DNA of 64,000 bases from Maioricimonas rarisocia (lineage in GTDB: Bacteria > Planctomycetota > Planctomycetia > Planctomycetales > Planctomycetaceae), in the NCBI RefSeq assembly GCF_007747795.1, contig NZ_CP036275.1, positions 992,001-1,056,000 on the forward strand. Reading direction: 5' to 3'. Below the pieces are notes generated by a model that was not told the DNA's origin, made no database searches, and was given only the letters and a program-made list of their open reading frames with translations. Shown piece by piece: positions 1-7,634 of the stretch. The translations under genes were made by a program, and so were the position numbers. Each line of letters opens with the position of its first letter. Position 1 is the stretch's first letter.

Positions 1-209
1 CGGCGCTGGGGGCTCGCCTGCGGCTCGACCCCAGCCACCCGTCGAACTCCGTGACATCGCGCGCGTTGATCGCTCCAGCCACGACGATCATCCCCGAGCT
101 CGGCTCGGGGCTCGCCTGGCGATAAATGAGGGGCTGTTGTGCCCATTGTGTCCCACCGGACGCAGCCGGCGGGCTTTCGTGACCCCTGGCATCCTCACCG
201 CTCACCGCG
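1..209. repeat. Repeat-filled spacer at left edge
   Basis: No gene is seen. The stretch holds three palindromic repeats that recur elsewhere in the window. A GGGGGCTCG...CGACCCCAG type lies at 6-43 (copies near 18607, 23240, 47602, 47976). A CCCCGAGCTC...CTCGGGG type lies at 91-118 (copies near 12266, 23416, 26207). A CCCACCGG...CCGGCGGG stem followed by CTTTCGT lies at 151-180 (copies near 26301, 61956, 62937) and could terminate transcription rightward. The kinase gene to the right reads leftward into this spacer. Confidence 0.75.
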
Positions 210-2093
210 CTAATGCAGCTGCGTCGTCGCCTCGGCGAGCTCAGTGACGGTGATCTCCGAGAACCAGGTGGTGCCGTTCTCGGAGGAGAGCCGGAATTCC
301 GGCAGCTCTTCCGGCTCCCGCAGTCGCACAGCTCCCACCGGCCGTTCGTTCGCTGAGACGAACCAGCCGCCCGGCTGCCGCTCCAGCACGAACGCCACCA
401 GCCCGGAGTCGTTTGACCAGGGAACGGTCGCTCCCAGAGCCATGAACTCGCCCCGATCGCGCTCGCGGTAGCCGATTGTGATGCCGTCCTTGTCGTGCCG
501 GACCACGTATCTCAAACCGTTGCGGCCCGGGACGGCTTCCATGCCGAAGTGGACCTCGGCGGCGACGTCCTCAGAGCGACGCTCGGTAAAGACCACCAGC
601 CGGTAGTATTCGAGCGGGGCAGCCCGGCCCCCTTCCGCCTTGAAGAGCGTGCGGCCGATCAGTCCATCGGTTCCCTCCAGCACGGCCTGCTGGGGGATCG
701 CGATCCAGTTCCCGCCGACCGGCAGCCAGTTGTTCGTATTCACTCCGTTGAAGAGCAGGGCACTGGCACCCAGGTCCGTCATTGTTGTCGCGACGGGAAC
801 TGGCTCGGTCGTCGCCTGCCAGGGGCGGAGGTAGATCAGAGTCGCGGCGGTCAGTGCAATCAAAGTTGCCGTAGCCCATACGATTAGACCGCTCTTCTTG
901 CCTTGCGATCCCGTTGCCGGCACATGCGGTTCCGTGAGCAGCGATCCACCCGAGTCGGTGCCGGTCGCCAGGCCTTCCACAACCACCGTGTGTTCGCTGC
1001 TGCGGGGAGCTCCGGACGCGAGTTTGGCCCAGCTCGACCCTTTGATCGGCAGGGCCAGCGCGTCGATGGCAGCGAGCAGACTGTTGTAATCGTCGAACCG
1101 GTCTTCCGGCTGATGCGAAAGCATGCGGTCGATCAGAGCGATCGTGCCGGGGTGCAGGTCGTCCCGGTGCATCGAGATCGGATCGATCTTGCCGGCCAGC
1201 TTGCGGGCGAGGATCTGCGGCAGCCTCATGCCGTCGAACGGTGCTTTCCCCGCGAGCATGTGGTAAGTGCTCGCACCGAGAGCGTAGATGTCGCTGCGCA
1301 GGTCGGCGTCGAACCCTTCGAACTGTTCGGGGGCCATGTAATGGGGGCTGCCGACCGTGGCGTTCTCGGCTGTCAGGCGTGTGCGGGTCTCCGAATCGGC
1401 GGTGAGGAACGCCAGGCCGAAGTCGGTGATCTTGACCATCGGGAGGCCTTCCGGGAGGTCAAAACCTTCCGGCGGTTCGACGAGCAGCAGGTTGGCCGGC
1501 TTGATGTCGCGGTGCACGACGCCATGCCGGGCTCCGTGGGCCAGGCCCGAAGCGACCTGCCGTGCGATTCCCCAGGCGGCCGTTTCGTCGAGAGGCCCCC
1601 GTTGAACGATCGTCCGCTCGAGGTCTTCTCCTTCGACCAGTTCCATCGCGAAGAACAGCCGTCCGCCATGCTTGCCGAAGTCGTAGGCCGCGATGATATT
1701 CGGGTGCCGCAACTGAGCGACTGTGCGCGCCTCCTGCTCGAAGCGGCTGACGGCACTGACATCAGCCATACGACTGACCAGAATCGTCTTAAGGGCCACG
1801 ATGCGGTCGAGCGTGACCTGCCTGGCCCGGTAGACGACCCCCATGCCACCCCGGCCGATGATGTCTTCGATCTCGTAGCCGGGAATGATCTCGCGTGGCT
1901 GCTGCAACGTCTCGATCGTGTCGAGCTGAATGGCGTCGAGAAGCCCCTCCTGCATGGCGAGCTTCGACGGATCCAGACCCTCGTCCAGCGACCGTCGCTG
2001 CAGACGCTCCCGGTCCTGGGCTTCGAGCCAGGAGAGGCGCTCGGCGATCGTGAAGAAGTCGTCGGCGTCGGAAGACACGTGAGGTTGTGGCAT
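210..2093 (-). CDS. Membrane-anchored Ser/Thr protein kinase with DUF1080-like sensor domain
   Basis: A 627-residue eukaryotic-type (Hanks) protein kinase. Residues 1-70 form an acidic N-terminal segment of a kind common in planctomycete kinases. The kinase domain follows: glycine loop GRGGMG at 80-85, ATP-binding lysine K102, catalytic HRD at 194-196 with KPAN, and DFG at 224-226. One membrane segment lies at about 401-422. The outer domain of roughly 200 residues begins with an LFNG...W motif resembling the DUF1080/concanavalin-like fold, so it may bind a carbohydrate. I start at the ATG at 2093 because the open frame further upstream lies inside the redoxin gene. The ligand and targets are unknown. 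Kinase activity is well supported by motifs; the sensor role is inferred. Confidence 0.93.
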   Translation of the reverse strand: MPQPHVSSDADDFFTIAERLSWLEAQDRERLQRRSLDEGLDPSKLAMQEGLLDAIQLDTIETLQQPREIIPGYEIEDIIGRGGMGVVYRARQVTLDRIVALKTILVSRMADVSAVSRFEQEARTVAQLRHPNIIAAYDFGKHGGRLFFAMELVEGEDLERTIVQRGPLDETAAWGIARQVASGLAHGARHGVVHRDIKPANLLLVEPPEGFDLPEGLPMVKITDFGLAFLTADSETRTRLTAENATVGSPHYMAPEQFEGFDADLRSDIYALGASTYHMLAGKAPFDGMRLPQILARKLAGKIDPISMHRDDLHPGTIALIDRMLSHQPEDRFDDYNSLLAAIDALALPIKGSSWAKLASGAPRSSEHTVVVEGLATGTDSGGSLLTEPHVPATGSQGKKSGLIVWATATLIALTAATLIYLRPWQATTEPVPVATTMTDLGASALLFNGVNTNNWLPVGGNWIAIPQQAVLEGTDGLIGRTLFKAEGGRAAPLEYYRLVVFTERRSEDVAAEVHFGMEAVPGRNGLRYVVRHDKDGITIGYRERDRGEFMALGATVPWSNDSGLVAFVLERQPGGWFVSANERPVGAVRLREPEELPEFRLSSENGTTWFSEITVTELAEATTQLH

Positions 2094-2103
2094 GACCTGA
2101 GGG

Positions 2104-2877
2104 TTACAGCGTCTCGGCAGTCTCCTCCGGCGACTCAGCCGGCTGGTCGTCCCTGGCGATCTGGTCGAGCTGGGCGAGGATAGCGTCCACGCCGGGACGG
2201 TCGGCAATGTTCGCCCCCACGTACGCGAACCGGACCCGCCCCTCCTTGTCGACGATGTAGGTGGCCGGCTTCGAGAGGTCCTTGCGAATGCCGAGGCGGT
2301 CAACCGCCTGCAGTTCGACATCGAGTACCACGGGAAAGGGGATCGGCAGGCCGGGATCGTCCAGTCGATTCCGCGAGTTCTCGAGGAACGCATCGAGCTT
2401 CGCGCCATCTTCTCCGGTTTCGATCGGGTAGACCGCGACGACTTCGGCATCCCGTTTGGCGATTTCGTCATACCGGCCGATCAGCCGGGCCACCTGTGTC
2501 GAACAGTAAGGGCAGATCGGCGTCGTGTTGCCGCGGGTAATCACGAGGACCAGGTGTTTATCGCCGGCCAGCTTCGAGACGGACTGTTCGTTGCCGTCCA
2601 CGTCGACAAAGACGAGCTCGGAAAGCTCTGCCTGCGGACTGGCGTTGGTCGTCGCCTCGTCGAGGAACTTGATTTCCCCGGCACCGTAGTACGATCCGTA
2701 TCCACCGTACCCGTAGCCATTTCCATCGCCGGCCGCATTGGCGGGATCGGAGTCGGTGGTTGCGGGAGGGGCGGGGGCGGGATCTTCCCCGCTGCAGCCC
2801 CCTGCGCACAGCATCAGTGCCGTCAGAACAGACGCCCAGATCGGGCGCCCGCCTGAAGCCGCTGCGGACGAGCGCAT
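2104..2877 (-). CDS. Lipoprotein with redoxin (AhpC/TSA-like) domain
   Basis: Begins with a lipoprotein signal (basic start, hydrophobic run, lipobox LCAGGC), followed by a Gly/Tyr-rich linker. A thioredoxin-fold domain of about 170 residues carries a CPYC-type active site (ICPYC) and a cis-Pro-like KPATYIVD segment. It is probably an exported thiol reductase or peroxiredoxin-like protein tethered to a membrane. The frame stays open to 2934, but that extension lies in the His-rich tail of the neighbouring gene, so I prefer the ATG at 2877. It sits 10 bp upstream of the kinase gene and 25 bp after the His-rich lipoprotein gene, suggesting a three-gene transcript. The substrate is unknown. Confidence 0.85.
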   Translation of the reverse strand: MRSSAAASGGRPIWASVLTALMLCAGGCSGEDPAPAPPATTDSDPANAAGDGNGYGYGGYGSYYGAGEIKFLDEATTNASPQAELSELVFVDVDGNEQSVSKLAGDKHLVLVITRGNTTPICPYCSTQVARLIGRYDEIAKRDAEVVAVYPIETGEDGAKLDAFLENSRNRLDDPGLPIPFPVVLDVELQAVDRLGIRKDLSKPATYIVDKEGRVRFAYVGANIADRPGVDAILAQLDQIARDDQPAESPEETAETL

Positions 2878-2902
2878 CGGGCGCACGCGGCGGGATTCCC
2901 GA

Positions 2903-3457
2903 TTAGTGGTCGTGGTGATCATGTTCGTCACCATGTTCGTGATGGTCGTGACCGTGGTGGTCGTGTGAGACTTCTCCGGTCAGCGACGTGCCATCGATGG
3001 TTACCGCGACACTGCCGTGCAGGTCTTCGGCGTCCTCGACGCTTTCGGGGACGGCGTCCGCATCGGAGGCGAACCGTGATGCCTGGCCGGGACCATCCGA
3101 TTCGACCGGCATGGCGGTCAGGGTGATCGCCTGCGGTTCGTCACCTGCTTCGAGGGTAAAGGTGATTTCCTCCGCCGCAATCGGCGCAGGTGACTTGGCG
3201 TCCGGCCCCAGTATGTAGACCGTCAGAATCCGCTTGAACGCGTCGAGGACGACTTCGGCGTGATACTGCTCGTCTCCCAGTTCGACGAGGTGTCCGCCGT
3301 TCGGCCCGAGGTCGTGGTGGTGATGATCGTCGGCCGGTGCCGTGTTGGTGACGTCATCGGCATCGCCGAATTCCCGGTATTCTTCGCCGCCGCCGCAGCC
3401 GCAGATCATGGCCACGCAGAGCGTCGCGGCAGGGAGGGAGAGCTTCCAGTTGTCCAT
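2903..3457 (-). CDS. His-rich lipoprotein, probable metal-binding
   Basis: A 184-residue lipoprotein (start MDNWKLSLP, lipobox MICGC). It has a DDHHHHDLGPNGGHLVELG block near residue 45 and an HDHHGHDHHEHGDEHDHHDH-type C-terminal tail. The PNGGHLVELG...YHAEV block resembles sequences seen next to heavy-metal efflux adaptors. Histidine density at both ends argues for zinc, copper or nickel binding, which is inferred. The start at 3457 has AAGGA about 8 bases upstream; a longer reading frame to 3499 lacks such support. It leads the run with the redoxin and the kinase. Confidence 0.82.
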   Translation of the reverse strand: MDNWKLSLPAATLCVAMICGCGGGEEYREFGDADDVTNTAPADDHHHHDLGPNGGHLVELGDEQYHAEVVLDAFKRILTVYILGPDAKSPAPIAAEEITFTLEAGDEPQAITLTAMPVESDGPGQASRFASDADAVPESVEDAEDLHGSVAVTIDGTSLTGEVSHDHHGHDHHEHGDEHDHHDH

Positions 3458-3763
3458 GTCGTTGATCCTTCGGGAGCGACTCGTTGTTGCATCCGGCAAA
3501 GAACGGGCCCGTGACAGAGAGGTACGACGTTATGTTCGACTCGATCGATACAGGCGTCACAGACTTCCCCGATTGTACGCCACCGGGAGAACAGCCGCTA
3601 CACGCTCCGCCGGGAGATTCGACGTTCCGCCGCGCGTGCTCCGAATGTGAAGGGCGAGCCGACGTGAAGGAAGGGGACGGTTGAGAAAACGGGAAGTTCG
3701 CGGCCATAATGCGGCTGCTTCTCTGCCAGAAACTCTTCCCTAGTGCCAATCGAGGTTCGACCC
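3458..3763. other. Divergent intergenic region
   Basis: About 305 bp between the His-rich lipoprotein (leftward) and the aldose epimerase (rightward). It must hold promoters for both directions. I see no convincing -35/-10 pair, no strong palindrome and no copies of the repeat families found elsewhere. Confidence 0.5.
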
Positions 3764-4903
3764 ATGTCTCGCGCCTGCGCGTCGCGTCTGATGCTGTCTG
3801 CATTCCTGGGTGGTTGGATGGTCTGCCTGGTTTCACCAGCCTGCGCAGAGGTTTCCGGGCCTGAGCCGTTTGGCAAGACCAGTGACGGCACCCCGGTGGA
3901 GCGGTACACGCTTTCCAACGGCAACGGCGTCGTCGCCAAGCTGATGACCCGTGGGGCCACGCTGACGGAACTTCACGTGCCGGACAAGGAGGGGAACGTC
4001 GCCGACGTCGTCCTCGGGTTCGACTCGGTCGCCGGCTACGAATCGGAGGCGAACCAGTACTTCGGCTGCACGACCGGCCGCGTCGCGAATCGGATTGCGG
4101 AAGGGAAGTTCACCCTCGACGGGGAAGAGTACACGCTCGCGATCAACAACGAGCCGAACCACCTGCACGGCGGAACCGAGCGGAGTCTCGACAAAGTCGT
4201 GTGGGACGCGAAGACCGTGAAGACGAAGTTCGGCGACGGCGTGCGGTTCACGTACGTCAGCCCGGACGGCGAAGAAGGCTACCCGGGCAAGCTGCGAGTG
4301 ACGGTGACGTACACCCTCAGCGACGACAATGACCTGCGGATCTCGTACACCGCCTCGACCGACAAGGCGACGCCCGTCAATCTGACGAACCATTCGTACT
4401 TTAACCTGGCCGGCCACGGCAGCGATACGGTGCTCGACCACCGGCTGAAGATCAACGCCGACAAATACACGCCGACCGACGACACCCTCATTCCGACCGG
4501 CGAACTGGCCGCGGTCGAGGGAACGCCGCTCGATTTCCGCAAGATGAAGCGGATCGGCAAGCAGATCGAGCAGCTTGTCGATACCGCGGCGCTGGGCTAC
4601 GACCACAATTTCGTGCTCAACGGCGAGGCGGGCAAGCTGCGGCTGGCGGCCCGGCTGAAAGATCCGAAATCGGGTCGCATCCTGACCGTCCGCACGACCG
4701 AACCGGGAATTCAGTTCTATTCCGGCAACTTCCTTCATGGACAGACGGGCAAGGGAGGGAAAGAATACCCGCTGCGGAGTGCCGTCTGTCTCGAAACCCA
4801 GCACTTCCCCAATTCGGTCAACGAGCCGGACTTTCCGTCCGTCATCCTCAAGCCGGGCGAAAAGTACCGGCATGTCTGCGTTTATACGCTGAAAGCGGAG
4901 TAA
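3764..4903 (+). CDS. galM: Aldose 1-epimerase (mutarotase), exported
   Basis: Interconverts alpha and beta anomers of aldoses. The 379-residue protein has a signal peptide ending near ACAEV, so it probably acts outside the cytoplasm. Family marks are GCTTGRVANRI, NEPNHLHGG, the catalytic-His region NLTNHSYFNLAG and the catalytic-Glu region AVCLETQHFPNS near the C terminus. The ATG at 3764 is preceded by GAGG; an upstream GTG at 3743 is less likely because it would add residues before the signal peptide. The pseudouridine synthase gene starts 9 bp downstream, so the two may be cotranscribed although functionally unrelated. Confidence 0.92.
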   Translation: MSRACASRLMLSAFLGGWMVCLVSPACAEVSGPEPFGKTSDGTPVERYTLSNGNGVVAKLMTRGATLTELHVPDKEGNVADVVLGFDSVAGYESEANQYFGCTTGRVANRIAEGKFTLDGEEYTLAINNEPNHLHGGTERSLDKVVWDAKTVKTKFGDGVRFTYVSPDGEEGYPGKLRVTVTYTLSDDNDLRISYTASTDKATPVNLTNHSYFNLAGHGSDTVLDHRLKINADKYTPTDDTLIPTGELAAVEGTPLDFRKMKRIGKQIEQLVDTAALGYDHNFVLNGEAGKLRLAARLKDPKSGRILTVRTTEPGIQFYSGNFLHGQTGKGGKEYPLRSAVCLETQHFPNSVNEPDFPSVILKPGEKYRHVCVYTLKAE

Positions 4904-4912
4904 CGATTCCTG

Positions 4913-5836
4913 ATGAGTGACCCGGAGGCATCGACACCACAGCCCGATTTGCCGCGCATTCGGCTGCAGAAGTTTCTGGCGGCGTGTGGGCTGGGATCGC
5001 GACGACACTGCGAAGAGTTCATCGAGCAGGGTCGCGTGACCGTCGATGGTCAGGCGGTGACCGAACTGGGAACGACCGTTGATCCCGTCGCCCAGACGAT
5101 TGCTCTGGATGGCGAGCCGCTCCGCATGGAGCGGAAAAAGTACTTCATGATCAACAAGCCGGTCGGGATCCTGTGCACCAACCGGGATCCCGGCGGTCGT
5201 CCCCGGGTGATCGACCTGTTTCCTCAGGGGGGGCCGCGGCTGTTTACCGTCGGCCGTCTGGATGAGTCGAGTGAAGGGCTGCTCGTCGTCACCAACGACG
5301 GCGATCTGGCCCAGAAGCTGGCCCATCCCCGGTATCGCTTTTTCCGCACGTACCACGTGCAGGTGGCCGGCTCGCCGACGCGGGAGACGCTCAATCAGCT
5401 CAAGCACGGGATGCACTTCAGCGACGGGAAGTTTCGCGTTGTCGACGTGAAACCGCTGAAGAAGCAGGGGAAGAGCACGCACCTCGAACTCGTCCTTTCC
5501 GAGGGGCAGAACCGCGAGATCCGCCGTCTGCTCGCTCGCGTCGGCCATAAGGTGATGACGCTCAAGCGGGTCGCGTTCGGTCCTCTGAAGATCGGGCGGC
5601 TCAAGCCGGGAGAACACCGGGAGCTGCGTCGCGAAGAGCTCGCGGCCCTGTTCGATCTGCTGGCGAAGAACCAGGCGAAGTCGGCCACAGGGCGACCGCG
5701 TGGGAGTGGACGACCTGCAGGCCCCGGGAAGGGGCCGGGACCGGGAGCGGGCAAAGGGAGACGCGGCGGCGGCCGGCCCGGCAAGGCGGCTCGTCCCAAG
5801 GGGCGTCGTGGTACGTCCCGGACGCGTCGTCGCTGA
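4913..5836 (+). CDS. Pseudouridine synthase, RsuA/RluB family
   Basis: Isomerises uridine to pseudouridine in ribosomal RNA. It has an N-terminal S4 RNA-binding domain (RLQKFLAACGLGSRRHCEEFI), then the catalytic domain with the aspartate in GRLDESSEGLLVVTNDG and the conserved EGQNREIRRL. The C-terminal 60 or so residues are a Gly/Pro/Arg/Lys-rich low-complexity tail, probably extra RNA contact. RluB is the closest familiar member; the exact rRNA site cannot be read from sequence. Confidence 0.92.
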   Translation: MSDPEASTPQPDLPRIRLQKFLAACGLGSRRHCEEFIEQGRVTVDGQAVTELGTTVDPVAQTIALDGEPLRMERKKYFMINKPVGILCTNRDPGGRPRVIDLFPQGGPRLFTVGRLDESSEGLLVVTNDGDLAQKLAHPRYRFFRTYHVQVAGSPTRETLNQLKHGMHFSDGKFRVVDVKPLKKQGKSTHLELVLSEGQNREIRRLLARVGHKVMTLKRVAFGPLKIGRLKPGEHRELRREELAALFDLLAKNQAKSATGRPRGSGRPAGPGKGPGPGAGKGRRGGGRPGKAARPKGRRGTSRTRRR

Positions 5837-5971
5837 GTGCCGTGAAGAGGGGTTTCCCCGGGGGACGAGTGCACCTTTCGCTGCGACTGATTACGATGCT
5901 GCCTTTCCAGCCGCAGGTGCATCACCCACCTCGATCGCTTTCCTGAACGCAGTCCCGCAGCCGACAGTCTG

Positions 5972-6859
5972 ATGCAGAACCCGACGCCGTTTCCCGGAAT
6001 GAACGATTGTGCCCGGCAGCTCGAGGCGACAGTCGTCGAGCAGCAGCAACTGGCGGAGGGGACGTATCGCATCCGGCTGGCGACGCCGGATCTGGCCCGA
6101 GTGATCCTGCCCGGCCAGTTCTTCATGGTTCGTCCCGCCGACGGGACTGATCCGCTGCTCGGGCGACCGTTCGCTCTGTACGACACGTACCTGGACGATG
6201 CTGGCGAACCGGCCGGGATCGATTTCGTCTACCACGTCATCGGCAAGATGACCGGCCTGATGAGCGGCTGGAGCGGTGGCGAAGAGGTCACCCTCTGGGG
6301 GCCGCTGGGGAACGGTTTTCCGGTTCCCGACGTCGGCCATCTCATGTGCGTCGGGGGCGGAATCGGCTACACGCCATTCCTGGCCGTCGCGCGCGAAGCG
6401 GCCGGCCTGCGTCAATACGGTGACAACGGGCGCACCCTCGCCGAGCCGGCGCGGAAGGTGACGCTCTGCTACGGCGTACGGACCCGGGCCCATCGTTCGG
6501 ATCTGACTGACTTCGAAGCCATCCCTGCCTGTGATCTGCGGGTGGCGACTGATGACGGGACCGAAGGGCATCACGGCCTGGTGACCGATCTGCTCCGCAA
6601 GTCGCTCGAGACCCCGGCCGAACGTCCGGATGCCGTCTACTGCTGCGGGCCGGAGCCGATGATGCACGCGGTGGCCGACGTCTGCGAAGACGCGGGCGTC
6701 TCCTGCTGGCTGTCACTCGAAACGCCGATGGCTTGCGGCTTCGGGGCCTGCTTCAGCTGCGTGACAAAGGTGCGGGTCCCCACCGAAGAGGGCTGGGATT
6801 ACCGCCGGACCTGTATCGAAGGTCCTGTCTTCCCGGCGGAAACGCTGGTCCGCGGCTGA
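5972..6859 (+). CDS. pyrK: Dihydroorotate dehydrogenase electron transfer subunit
   Basis: An iron-sulfur flavoprotein that carries electrons from dihydroorotate dehydrogenase (PyrD type B) to NAD+ in pyrimidine synthesis. The FAD-binding beta-barrel comes first ([24 protein letters not shown]), then the nucleotide-binding segment ([18 protein letters not shown]). A C-terminal [2Fe-2S] site is formed by CGFGACFSC and a final cysteine in [11 protein letters not shown] length of 295 residues is slightly above the usual 260. No pyrD lies beside it here. Related sulfhydrogenase gamma subunits are an alternative, but the spacing of the C-terminal cysteines fits PyrK. Confidence 0.86.
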   Translation: MQNPTPFPGMNDCARQLEATVVEQQQLAEGTYRIRLATPDLARVILPGQFFMVRPADGTDPLLGRPFALYDTYLDDAGEPAGIDFVYHVIGKMTGLMSGWSGGEEVTLWGPLGNGFPVPDVGHLMCVGGGIGYTPFLAVAREAAGLRQYGDNGRTLAEPARKVTLCYGVRTRAHRSDLTDFEAIPACDLRVATDDGTEGHHGLVTDLLRKSLETPAERPDAVYCCGPEPMMHAVADVCEDAGVSCWLSLETPMACGFGACFSCVTKVRVPTEEGWDYRRTCIEGPVFPAETLVRG

Positions 6860-7038
6860 GTCGACAGTCGCTTCGTCCCGTCGGGAAACGGTGCTTTGAT
6901 TCCCGGGATTCTCTGACTGTTCTGTTCGGCGCGACCGGTCTGCGCGGGCGCCTGAATGTCTCTGGCCACACGCTGTGGCTCGCTGGGAACGTCGCCCCTC
7001 CCGGCGATGTGTTGTCGTGATGACACTGCCTGGCCTCG

Positions 7039-7082
7039 ATTGTGTCACAATGATTGCACTGCCCAAGTGCAACTATTGCAAT
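7039..7082. promoter_or_regulatory. Cluster of dyad-symmetric motifs upstream of csrA
   Basis: Three perfect inverted repeats lie in 44 bp of unusually AT-rich sequence: ATTGTG-T-CACAAT (7039-7051), TTGCACT-gccca-AGTGCAA (7054-7072) and ATTGCAAT (7075-7082). They are centred about 150-180 bp before the start site expected from the promoter at 7201, where enhancer-binding activators of sigma-54 promoters usually bind. The regulator is unknown. Confidence 0.55.
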
Positions 7083-7200
7083 CGCCAACCCGCAGGATCA
7101 TTGCAAGATTGACTCTCTACGTGATCTGCAGATCTTGCCGGAAAATGCATATTGTTTCTCTGTATGACTTTGCGTCTGTCTGGTTTTTCTCGGCCCGGTT

Positions 7201-7216
7201 TGGCACGGGGGGTGCA
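7201..7216 (+). promoter_or_regulatory. Sigma-54 (-24/-12) promoter candidate for csrA
   Basis: TGGCAC, six G residues, then TGCA. The invariant GG and GC are exactly 10 bases apart, as the RpoN consensus requires; the only departure is G for T before TGCA. Transcription would start near 7226, giving a leader of about 105 nt before the csrA GTG at 7332. Confidence 0.6.
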
Positions 7217-7281
7217 TTAGTCCTGAATCATCAACGCGACAATCGGCCCTGCACCGGAAACCTGATCACCGGGCAGAGCCA

Positions 7282-7323
7282 GGACACCGGACCTGATCAG
7301 GATGATTATTCCAAGGACAAGGA
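7282..7323 (+). promoter_or_regulatory. Five-GGA leader of csrA (probable autoregulation)
   Basis: GGA trinucleotides occur at 7282, 7289, 7300, 7315 and 7321, the last being the Shine-Dalgarno (AAGGAG). CsrA binds GGA in leaders and can block ribosome access, so this spacing suggests the protein represses its own translation. CTGATCAG at 7293-7300 and a repeat of CCTGATCA at 7261 may help folding. Confidence 0.55.
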
Positions 7324-7331
7324 GCAAAGCC

Positions 7332-7562
7332 GTGTTGGTTCTCACCCGCAAGAAGAATGAAATGATTCAGATTGGCAGTGACATCGTTATCAAAGTGATC
7401 GCGACCGGCCGCGGCAAGGTCAAGATCGGGATCGATGCTCCTGCTCATGTCCGGGTCCTGCGTGGCGAACTGTCGGAGAAGACCGACTGCGAAGCCCGGG
7501 ACGGGGACGCCGACGAGGAGCCCCAGCCAGCGGGGCAGCGGATCATTCATCCGGTTGCCTGA
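7332..7562 (+). CDS. csrA: Carbon storage regulator CsrA (copy 1)
   Basis: A small RNA-binding dimer that controls translation and stability of target mRNAs. The family start MLVLTRKKNEMIQIG is encoded from a GTG at 7332 with AAGGAG 6 bases upstream. The GxVKIGIDAPxHVRVLRGEL core is intact. The 76-residue length exceeds the usual 60-65 because of an acidic C-terminal extension. The S41 protease gene begins 72 bp downstream. Control probably includes a sigma-54 promoter and self-binding of the GGA-rich leader. Confidence 0.95.
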   Translation: MLVLTRKKNEMIQIGSDIVIKVIATGRGKVKIGIDAPAHVRVLRGELSEKTDCEARDGDADEEPQPAGQRIIHPVA

Positions 7563-7634
7563 ACCCCGTTCCGTTCGACTTACCTGACTTCCTGTTGCTG
7601 ACTGTTCAGCGATTCTGAGAAAGGACTTCCCATA

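Noticed and set aside
903-2183. Long open frame antisense to the kinase gene
   Set aside because: GC-rich third positions keep the opposite strand open; the translation has no domain and the sense frame has a complete set of kinase motifs.
3833-5617. 594-codon open frame antisense to the epimerase and pseudouridine synthase
   Set aside because: It spans two well-supported genes on the other strand and encodes low-complexity Arg/Val/Asp-rich sequence with no family match.
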